The position numbers were made by a program, and so were the translations under genes. The notes below the pieces were generated by a model. The model was not told the origin of the DNA. It saw only the letters and a program-made list of their open reading frames with translations, and ran no database searches. This document shows positions 1 through 5,461 of a stretch of DNA of 15,503 nt, in pieces; positions within the stretch are counted from its first letter, which is position 1; the number at the start of each line of letters is the position of its first letter. The stretch comes from Bacteroidales bacterium (GTDB lineage Bacteria > Bacteroidota > Bacteroidia > Bacteroidales > VadinHA17): positions 1 to 15,503 of the forward strand of contig JALOMK010000012.1 in assembly GCA_025455505.1 (NCBI GenBank), read 5' to 3'.

Positions 1-1005
1 CGTATTCTGGCAGTTTGTCGAGCCCTTTGTGCCCTGTATCCTTTCGGAAACATTGGGAGTTGTTCCGTTTATCTGGCGGCACATGCTGTGGAAGTGCATG
101 CCATTTTCGAAAGTGAAGTCAATGCTGAAGTTGTCATACTGGTCTCCTGTAACGCGGCGCAGTCTTGATCCCATGCCGAGTGCTTTTACAGGGTGCATGC
201 CCGTGAACCAGTTCGCCACGTCGAGGTTATGGACGTGCTGCTCCACTATGTGGTCTCCTGACAGCCAGGTCCAGTTCACCCAGTCGCGGATCATCCATTC
301 CATTTCGGTCCATGAAGGATTATTGTCGCGGTGCCATAGTTTTCCTCCGTTCCAGTAAACGTTTCCACCTGTTATGTCGCCCATGAGTCCCTGCTGAACC
401 TGCTGCCATGTTGCAACATAGTCGCGCTGGTGGCGGCGCTGTGTTCCGGTAACGATTGAAAGATCCATTCCCTTGGCCTTCTGTGCAGTTGCCATTACAG
501 ATCTTGCGCCAACAGGATCAACGCAAACAGGCTTCTCGGCAAAGATGTGCTTCTTGGCGGCTACTGCTGCAGCGAGATGTTCCGGACGGAAAGCCGGCGG
601 GGCAGCCATAATGACTATATCAACGCCTGCATCTATCACCTTCTGGAAGGCATCGAAACCTACAAAACACTTGTCGACTGGTACTTCCTGCTGTTTTTCC
701 TTGAGTATCCTTTCCCGGCAGGAATCAACACGATCCTGGAAGGTGTCGCCAAGGGCCACAATCTGCAGGTTTGGTCCTGCACTCAGGAAGTTGATTGCAG
801 CACCGGTACCGCGGCCGCCGCATCCTATAACACCAGCCTTCAGAACCGGTCCGTCAGGAGCCTGGTCGAGGAAAGTCGGAACGGCAACAACCTTTTTTGT
901 CTCGCGGGAGCAGCTTGTGATAATTGCCGGGGCAACCACTCCGGCTACACCTACTGTAGCTGCCTTACCAAGAAAATTACGTCTTGAAATACTTGATTTT
1001 TTCAT
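1..1005 (-). CDS. Gfo/Idh/MocA family oxidoreductase, Tat-exported (partial)
   Basis: NAD(P)-dependent sugar or inositol oxidoreductase family; the substrate cannot be told. The reading frame begins at ATG 1005 and is still open at base 1, so 335 residues are visible of a protein usually about 430-450 long. The N-terminus has a twin-arginine signal (SRRNFLGK, residues 7-14), then a hydrophobic stretch ending in ITSC (lipobox-like), so it may be a Tat-exported lipoprotein. A Rossmann motif follows at about residue 64 (GVIGCGGRGTG), then EKP at about 157-159, the family's usual cofactor-pocket motif. Further on, GDHIVEQHVHNLDVANW is a signature I recognise from the Bacteroidota members of the family, close to glycosidase-like GH109 relatives. 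It has its own promoter and is divergent from the permease gene at 1698. The family is certain; the exact activity is open. Confidence 0.93.
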   Translation of the reverse strand, partial: MKKSSISRRNFLGKAATVGVAGVVAPAIITSCSRETKKVVAVPTFLDQAPDGPVLKAGVIGCGGRGTGAAINFLSAGPNLQIVALGDTFQDRVDSCRERILKEKQQEVPVDKCFVGFDAFQKVIDAGVDIVIMAAPPAFRPEHLAAAVAAKKHIFAEKPVCVDPVGARSVMATAQKAKGMDLSIVTGTQRRHQRDYVATWQQVQQGLMGDITGGNVYWNGGKLWHRDNNPSWTEMEWMIRDWVNWTWLSGDHIVEQHVHNLDVANWFTGMHPVKALGMGSRLRRVTGDQYDNFSIDFTFENGMHFHSMCRQINGTTPNVSERIQGTKGSTNCQNT

Positions 1006-1068
1006 GTCAGATTGGATTTATGATTACTTCGTAAAACTATGATCCTCAAGTTCAGGCTAGAAATTAAC

Positions 1069-1100
1069 CAAATGTAAAAATAGGCTTTCAATTTAACAAA
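1069..1100 (-). promoter_or_regulatory. Bacteroidota-type promoter of the oxidoreductase gene
   Basis: On the minus strand TTTG (1100-1097) is followed after 20 nt by TACATTTG (1076-1069), a full match to the Bacteroidota -33/-7 consensus (TTTG, about 19 nt, TAnnTTTG). The start codon at 1005 lies about 60 nt downstream, leaving a leader of roughly 55-60 nt. This is read by eye and no transcription start is known. Confidence 0.7.
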
Positions 1101-1387
1101 CAATTGGCCTGTTTTAATCTTTTTTAACGGTGCCGCCACCTGGTGGGGTGCTGCGCTGGTTTGCAGCGATAATGATATCAAACTTTGCCAGCTGTTATTA
1201 CCCCTTTTTTAGTACTTTTAATTCTTCTGAACACAGTTTGAAACGGAATAGCGGCAAGGACATTGGACAATGCCCCTGATGAGGCTGTTCCCGGTGCTAC
1301 TGGCTTGCCGAACTGCGGTTAAGGTGTATAAAGGTGACAGATCCAAATTGGAAAGAGTGAAAAACAGCGAAAAGAGTGAGCGGATGA

Positions 1388-1480
1388 ACGGCATTCACGA
1401 TCCAGGACCTTCGGAAATTTGTCACCAATCTGGCCGATGCCGAGCCTGCCCTGCGAAAGGATTTCGGGAATACATACTGA
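1388..1480 (+). pseudogene. Possible relic of a protein C-terminus
   Basis: After an in-frame TGA at 1385, one frame reads a protein-like, charged and amphipathic stretch of 31 codons (TAFTIQDLRKF, then VTNLADAEPALRKDF, then GNTY) up to TGA 1478-1480. It has no start codon and I do not recognise the family. It could be the tail of a gene lost by deletion, or chance. Low confidence. Confidence 0.2.
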
Positions 1481-1515
1481 AATTATTCCTTCTACAAATA
1501 CCACTTTCACCCTTT

Positions 1516-1638
1516 GCCGTTAGTCGTTCGCCGTAGGTCTTTATCCACCCCTGAAGCCTGGCTCCTTCTCCGCCAGCTGGCGGATAGGCCCCGTTCGCCG
1601 TATGCCGTTAGTCGTTAGCCTTTGGTCGTTTGTGGTTT
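1516..1638. repeat. Degenerate 7-nt tandem repeats flanking a palindrome
   Basis: Two blocks of heptads, GCCGTTA/GTCGTTC/GCCGTAG/GTCTTTA (1516-1543) and CCCGTTC/GCCGTAT/GCCGTTA/GTCGTTA/GCCTTTG/GTCGTTT/GTGGTTT (1590-1638), follow a loose GYCGTTA consensus. TGCCGTTAGTCGTT occurs twice exactly (1515-1528, 1603-1616) and CGTTCGCCGTA twice (1525-1535, 1592-1602). Between the blocks lie the decamer CCACCCCTGA (1545-1554) and a 16-bp palindrome (1569-1584). The second block runs directly into the -33 box of the permease promoter. Confidence 0.8.
1569..1584. repeat. 16-bp perfect GC-rich palindrome
   Basis: TCCGCCAGCTGGCGGA is a perfect inverted repeat without spacer. It sits between two heptad-repeat blocks, and a similar GC palindrome at 6893-6909 sits beside another heptad block. 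It could fold in RNA or bind a dimeric protein; there is no T tract, so it is not a standard terminator. Confidence 0.7.
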
Positions 1639-1668
1639 TTGCTTTTAAAAATATTCCGCTTATCTTTC
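1638..1668 (+). promoter_or_regulatory. Bacteroidota-type promoter of the permease gene
   Basis: TTTG (1638-1641), 19 nt, then TATCTTTC (1661-1668) gives a full -33 box with ideal spacing and seven of eight -7 positions. The start codon at 1698 is 30 nt downstream, implying a leader of about 25 nt. Confidence 0.65.
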
Positions 1669-1697
1669 ATTTTACAAACCAATACCTATTCTGACCT

Positions 1698-2894
1698 ATG
1701 AAGCCAAAAATGATCAGCATCCTTTCTGTAATGATGTTCCTGCAGTATTATATCTGGGGATCGTGGTACGTAACAATGGGCACTTTCATGACTGAGTTCC
1801 TCGGGTCGAACGGGATCCAGATCGGTGCCGCCTACAGCGCTCTTGCTATTGCAACAATGATCTCCCCCTTCTTTATCGGTATGGTTGCCGACAGGTTTTT
1901 TGCAGCCCAGAAGGTGATGGGGATGCTGCACATAGCCGGAGGGGTTCTTCTCTTTCTTGCTTCAAGAATAGAATCGAATTCTGCATTCTACTGGGTAATC
2001 CTCGCCTATTCTCTTGTATATATGCCTACAATAGGTCTTTCAAACAGTGTAGCCTTCAGGCAGATGAGCGACCCGGGAAAGCAATTCCCAATTGTAAGGG
2101 TATTTGGAACCGTGGGATGGGTAATTGCCGGATTCATGATTGCACTCCTCGGCATAGAAAAAACTCCAAACACTTTCTATATGGCTGCAATAGTATCGGC
2201 TGCGCTTGGTCTTTTCAGCTTCGTTCTTCCCGATACCCCTCCGCAGGCAAAAACTCCATCATCCGCAAAGGCAATACTCGGGATTGATGCCTTCTCCCTT
2301 TTCAAGGAAAGATCATACCTGATTTTCTTTATTTCCGCCATTTTTGTCTGCATCCCTCTTTCATTCTATTTCGGATTTGCAAACCTCTACCTCAACCAGT
2401 CGGGAATGGAAAATGCGGCCGGTAAAATGGTGATGGGCCAGATCTCGGAAGCACTCTTCATACTGGCAATCCCCTTTCTTTTCAACAGGATAGGCGTAAA
2501 GAATATGTTGCTGATCGGCATGACGGCCTGGATCCTCAGGTACCTGTGTTTTGCGTTCGGAAATATGGATTCTGCAATCTGGATGCTTTATGCTGGGATC
2601 ATCCTTCATGGCGTGTGTTACGATTTCTTTTTCGTCACCGGGTACATGTACACTGAAAAGAAGTCAAATGAGAGGATAAAGAACTCGGCACAGGGATTGT
2701 TCACCTTTGTCACTTACGGACTCGGGATGTTTATCGGCACCTGGTTCTCAGGATTTGTTACAAACTATTACACTGTCGGTGGAGCATACCAGTGGAGAAG
2801 CATCTGGTTCGTACCTGCATATATTGCAGTGGCTGTCCTTATCTGCTTTATTTTCTTCTTCAGGGAGAAAAGAAAAATAGAACCAATAGCTTAA
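1698..2894 (+). CDS. NupG-type MFS permease (nucleoside:H+ symporter family)
   Basis: Integral inner-membrane transporter of 398 residues (E. coli NupG has 418), with about twelve hydrophobic segments. The start MKPKMISILSVMMFLQYY followed by WGSWYVTMG, and the segment MVADRFFAAQKVMG of the loop after the second helix, are typical of the nucleoside:H+ symporter branch of the major facilitator superfamily. In Bacteroidota such permeases often sit beside Gfo/Idh/MocA oxidoreductases and TIM-barrel isomerases, as here, so the natural substrate may be a nucleoside or a sugar-like breakdown product; the sequence cannot decide. The start at 1698 is 30 nt from a good -7 box. A hairpin terminator follows 26 nt after the stop. 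Confidence 0.88.
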   Translation: MKPKMISILSVMMFLQYYIWGSWYVTMGTFMTEFLGSNGIQIGAAYSALAIATMISPFFIGMVADRFFAAQKVMGMLHIAGGVLLFLASRIESNSAFYWVILAYSLVYMPTIGLSNSVAFRQMSDPGKQFPIVRVFGTVGWVIAGFMIALLGIEKTPNTFYMAAIVSAALGLFSFVLPDTPPQAKTPSSAKAILGIDAFSLFKERSYLIFFISAIFVCIPLSFYFGFANLYLNQSGMENAAGKMVMGQISEALFILAIPFLFNRIGVKNMLLIGMTAWILRYLCFAFGNMDSAIWMLYAGIILHGVCYDFFFVTGYMYTEKKSNERIKNSAQGLFTFVTYGLGMFIGTWFSGFVTNYYTVGGAYQWRSIWFVPAYIAVAVLICFIFFFREKRKIEPIA

Positions 2895-2920
2895 CCTGCC
2901 TGGTTCCATTTCAATAAAAA

Positions 2921-2952
2921 AGCCAGCTCCCGCGGGAGCCGGCTTTCCTTTT
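2921..2952 (+). terminator. Rho-independent terminator after the permease gene
   Basis: The arms 2921-2932 and 2933-2944 form a 12-bp GC-rich inverted repeat with one mismatch (AGCCAGCTCCCG / CGGGAGCCGGCT), followed by TTCCTTTT. An A-run lies on the other side (2915-2920), so it may also work leftward for the minus-strand SusD remnant. Confidence 0.8.
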
Positions 2953-2985
2953 GATCCGGTATAAACGAAACTGTTAAATTAAACC

Positions 2986-3406
2986 CTAGTAACCCGGATT
3001 ATTGACAAGCTGCGGTGCTTATTTTAGTTCATCCCTCGAAAGCGGCAGCCAGTAACATTTATTGTTTTTCCAGACCCATATATCCTGCTTTGCTGTTAGG
3101 CCTATCTTCCATTCGTAGTTACCATTGCCGAACTGCTTTATCTTCATCTCATAAGCATCCGTAACAACAGTCGGAGCTATCATCCAGCGGCGCATGTCAT
3201 GCCAGCGATGTCCCTCGCCGAAGAATCCAACAAACCTCTCCTGGTGCAGGCAGTCCCTGGCAACAGCCAGGTCGGCTATAACATTGTCGGGAAGTCCTGT
3301 ACGGTTTCTTAAGAGGTTGAGAGTATCAAGACCGGGCTGAAAGTTGACTCCTTCCAGTTCATTGAAAACCTCGGCATAATTCAGGAATATTCCCAAGCTT
3401 TTTCAT
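2986..3406 (-). pseudogene. Decayed SusD/RagB outer-membrane nutrient-binding lipoprotein
   Basis: SusD proteins bind glycans at the cell surface next to the SusC transporter and are about 500-600 residues long. Here only about 125 residues of the C-terminal part can be read (3396-3022): FLNYAEVFNEL, LLRNRTGLPD, QERFVGFFGEGHRWHDMRRW and the closing YWLPLSRDELK all match SusD. Three lesions are visible. The first roughly 400 residues are missing. An ATG AAA AAG that looks like the original start (3406-3398) runs directly into the tail in another frame, so the two are joined by a frame-breaking deletion, with an in-frame TGA only four codons upstream of the readable tail. At the other end TAA (3021-3019) stops the frame, yet the same frame then reads APQLVNNPGY and TAG (2988-2986), which is the family's usual ending. 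The gene is almost certainly dead. Confidence 0.88.
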
Positions 3407-3461
3407 ACTGTTACATTGTTAGTTGGTTGACAGAATAGTTAGTATAAGGAATAGTTAAAGA

Positions 3462-3524
3462 AGTTTAGAGTTGGGAGTTTAGAGTTGGGAGTTTAGAGTT
3501 GGGAGTTGGGAGTTGGGAGTTGAA
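3462..3524. repeat. 7-nt tandem repeat, nine units (AGTTKRG)
   Basis: Nine consecutive heptads: AGTTTAG and AGTTGGG alternate three times, then AGTTGGG is repeated twice more, ending in AGTTGAA. The tract starts 56 nt upstream of the SusD remnant's start codon and contains the stop codon of the SusC-start relic, so it lies exactly where susC coding sequence has been lost. Confidence 0.92.
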
Positions 3525-3627
3525 TGCAGCAATTCCTGGCCTGGTGCAGTTGAAACAGGAAATTAAGTATAAAAAATACACTCATCAGCTTAAAAGAAAC
3601 AACGCCAGATTGGATCAGCGGTTTCAT
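3493..3627 (-). pseudogene. Probable relic of a SusC/TonB-receptor start (signal peptide)
   Basis: ATG at 3627 opens a 44-codon frame beginning MKPLIQSGVVSFKLMSV, followed by a hydrophobic core (FFILNFLFQL). This looks like the signal peptide of a SusC-type receptor. After about 35 codons the frame enters a 7-nt tandem repeat and stops in it (TAA 3495-3493). It lies directly upstream, on the same strand, of the SusD remnant, where susC belongs in every SusCD pair. The assignment rests on position and the signal-peptide look only; it could instead be a small unrelated or non-coding frame. Confidence 0.4.
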
Positions 3628-3675
3628 GATGGTTAGTTTTTCCGGTCAGAGGTTAATTGCTATGCAATATAGATC

Positions 3676-3702
3676 TTAAGTGTTAATAAAAAAAACACTT
3701 AA
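3676..3702. promoter_or_regulatory. Inverted repeat TTAAGTGTT / AACACTTAA
   Basis: Two 9-nt arms (3676-3684 and 3694-3702) are separated by 9 nt rich in A on the plus strand. It begins 28 nt after the stop of the leftward cytochrome fusion gene and about 50 nt before the SusC-start relic. It may end transcription of the fusion gene or be an old operator of the relic; the T-run lies in the loop, so it is not a textbook terminator. Confidence 0.4.
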
Positions 3703-3729
3703 AATTTAATAATGAATCCTGAATTCTTC

Positions 3730-5331
3730 CTAAAAAGTACCCTCTTCCTGAGGCTCCTCACCGCTGCTTTGCTCTTGTGCAGGAATCGCCCCGGGAGCCT
3801 TCACTTCAGGGTTTCCTGTCTTCTCGTTGAATTCGCACACTACTCTGAACCCGACATTGAAGCAATCGGAATACCACCACATGCTCTTCGGCATCTGCGG
3901 GTCGGTCCTGAGCCAGGCTTCTGTACGGGTATAGTCCCTTGAAGCGCTCCTCACAAGGTCAGCAGTACTGAGATACGATCCGCCGCGAACGACACGCTCC
4001 TCTCCTGATGCAGGGCCCTTCGGATCCTTAAGTACGCCCGAAGAATATTTTGAATAGGTATCGGCGCTGTACCAGTCTGAACAGAATTCAGCCACGTTCC
4101 CAGACATGTTCTTAAGTCCGAAAGCATTTGGTTTGACCCTGTCGGGTTCCTGGGTCTTCGACGGTGAATTGCCCTTATATATTACGTAGGTATTAATAAC
4201 AGCTGTGTCGTTCTTCGAAAACCTCGCTTTCAGCCCGGTTTTTTCAAATTTAACCGGATCGCCCGGGAAAAAATATGGATCTGCCGATCCTGCCCTGCAG
4301 GCATATTCCCACTCAGCCTCGGTTGGAAGCCTGTATGTCTTTCCTGTAACTGCCGACAGCCACCTGCAATAAGTCTGGGCAGCATGGTACGAAAATGAAA
4401 TTGCAGGTCTCCGTCCCATTCCCCAGCCCTGGTCTGGCTGACCGTATGGCGGGGTGGCTCCCGATATTGCATCAGTAAGCGCAGATGCACCCTTCCTCAA
4501 TCCTTCGGTATCTGTACTGCGGCCCTCTGCAGCAGTCTGAACATAGAATGCCATGTACTCATCCCAGGTTACCTCTATTTCAGCCATAAAGAAGGGACTC
4601 AGCTCAACCTCCCTTGCAGGACCCTCGTCGGGTTTACGGAAAGGCTCACTCTCGGGACTTCCCATTATGAATTTGCCCCCGGGGATTGCAACCATATTGA
4701 ATGACACCGAGGAAGCAGGTATCTTCTCGGTGAAATTTTTGAACTCAGTAACAGGTTCAGGAGTTATGTACACTTCTTTAGGAGCCGATGAAGATTTTCC
4801 GAAAGTTGCATTACTGCCGTGAGTGTAACCCTCTATATAATGACCTGCATTAAGATGACAATTTATGCAGTGCAGTTCCGGGGTTTTCTTCGACTGCGTA
4901 TAGTACAGGTGGGCATTCTCCCCTTCCTTGGTGAGCTTGGCGGGGAAAAGGTTCTCGTGACATTTGATGCAGGAGCTTTCATACACGTGCTTACGGGCAT
5001 TCTCAAGCCTGCCTTTCTCTTCCCAGTTGAATGAGGCAGAGTCCTTGAACATATATCCCCAAAGATCCCTCAGTCCGGTTTTTGTCTTCTCAATAAGGTA
5101 CTTCTCTCCCTTGGGGGGAAGATGGCAGTCGGCACAGCCAATCCTGTATCCTGACTGTGTTTCATAATGCACCGACCTCTTCCATGCGGCATCTGAAACC
5201 GGATGAATATGACAGGAAACACAGAACTTGTTAGTGGAAGTGGCATGGATTGCCTTTCCTGCTCCAAGAATCAGAAGGCATCCGACTACAAGTCCGGGCA
5301 GAAACCATATCAGGAACTTCTTCATTTTCAT
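3730..5331 (-). CDS. NapC/NrfH-like tetraheme cytochrome c fused to a SUMF1 (FGE-like) domain
   Basis: A 533-residue membrane-anchored periplasmic protein counted from ATG 5331 (ATG 5325 is equally possible); the frame stays open further upstream, but that part is not protein-like and reaches into the divergent promoter. Residues 5-25 form one membrane anchor. Four CxxCH haem motifs follow at C37VSCH, C66ADCH, C121IKCH and C155INCH, as in NapC/NrfH quinol dehydrogenases that pass electrons from menaquinol to periplasmic reductases. A linker (about 175-210) leads to a SUMF1/formylglycine-generating-enzyme-like domain (about 212-500) with MVAIPGGKFIMGS, RLPTEAEWEYACRAG (334-348), GNVAEFCSDWY (411-421), RVVRGGSY (446-453) and GFRVV. 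The catalytic cysteines of true FGE, which follow RGGSY, are absent: the sequence there is LSTADLVRSAS. The domain is therefore probably a binding or structural module. The tail is rich in Glu, Pro and Gln. No partner reductase gene is adjacent. Confidence 0.9.
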   Translation of the reverse strand: MKMKKFLIWFLPGLVVGCLLILGAGKAIHATSTNKFCVSCHIHPVSDAAWKRSVHYETQSGYRIGCADCHLPPKGEKYLIEKTKTGLRDLWGYMFKDSASFNWEEKGRLENARKHVYESSCIKCHENLFPAKLTKEGENAHLYYTQSKKTPELHCINCHLNAGHYIEGYTHGSNATFGKSSSAPKEVYITPEPVTEFKNFTEKIPASSVSFNMVAIPGGKFIMGSPESEPFRKPDEGPAREVELSPFFMAEIEVTWDEYMAFYVQTAAEGRSTDTEGLRKGASALTDAISGATPPYGQPDQGWGMGRRPAISFSYHAAQTYCRWLSAVTGKTYRLPTEAEWEYACRAGSADPYFFPGDPVKFEKTGLKARFSKNDTAVINTYVIYKGNSPSKTQEPDRVKPNAFGLKNMSGNVAEFCSDWYSADTYSKYSSGVLKDPKGPASGEERVVRGGSYLSTADLVRSASRDYTRTEAWLRTDPQMPKSMWWYSDCFNVGFRVVCEFNEKTGNPEVKAPGAIPAQEQSSGEEPQEEGTF

Positions 5332-5348
5332 ATGCTGGGAATTTGAGG

Positions 5349-5378
5349 CAAAAGATATGAAAATTTTTTTCTGCGCAA
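5349..5378 (-). promoter_or_regulatory. Possible promoter of the cytochrome fusion gene
   Basis: On the minus strand TTG (5378-5376), 18 nt, then TATCTTTTG (5357-5349) resembles the Bacteroidota promoter with one extra base in the -7 box. It would give a leader of only about 12-20 nt before ATG 5331/5325. Weak, eye-based call. Confidence 0.35.
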
Positions 5379-5435
5379 GCAGGCTTCTGTCATAGTAGGT
5401 CAGGCAGAGAGGGAAGGACATAAACTCTTTTTCCC

Positions 5436-5443
5436 TACTTTTG
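5436..5443 (+). promoter_or_regulatory. -7 box of the nucleoside-hydrolase fusion gene
   Basis: TACTTTTG matches TAnnTTTG fully and lies 18 nt before ATG 5462, a usual distance in Bacteroidota. No good -33 box is seen about 19 nt upstream, so a regulator may help. Confidence 0.5.
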
Positions 5444-5461
5444 CAACAAACATATCCGGAA

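Larger units (their letters stand above)
1006..1697. other. 692-nt gene-free divergent intergenic region
   Basis: No convincing gene lies here. It holds the promoter of the leftward oxidoreductase gene (1069-1100), a possible short coding relic (1388-1480), two blocks of 7-nt repeats (1516-1543 and 1590-1638) around a 16-bp perfect palindrome (1569-1584), and the promoter of the permease gene (1638-1668). Small open frames between 1270 and 1536 show no recognisable protein features. Confidence 0.7.
3407..3729. other. Gene-free region around the SusCD relics
   Basis: Apart from the putative SusC-start relic (3493-3627), the heptad repeat (3462-3524) and an inverted repeat (3676-3702), nothing coding is seen between the SusD remnant and the cytochrome fusion gene. 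No SusC C-terminal sequence remains. Confidence 0.7.

Noticed and set aside
473..987. Long plus-strand open frames opposite the oxidoreductase gene
   Set aside because: They mirror the codons of the clear Gfo/Idh/MocA frame on the minus strand and show no features of their own.
1141..1175. Small imperfect hairpins considered as a riboswitch or small RNA
   Set aside because: Stems are only about 5 bp, and no known riboswitch motif or promoter/terminator pair frames them.
1270..1536. 88-codon plus-strand open frame in the intergenic region
   Set aside because: Composition and sequence do not look like a protein family, it enters the heptad repeat, and an overlapping minus-strand frame of similar quality exists.
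3462..3524. Short direct repeats considered as a CRISPR array
   Set aside because: Units of 7 nt follow one another without spacers and no cas genes are present; it is a simple tandem repeat.
3676..3702. AT-rich inverted repeat considered as an insertion-sequence end or attachment site
   Set aside because: No second copy, no target duplication and no transposase or integrase gene in the window.
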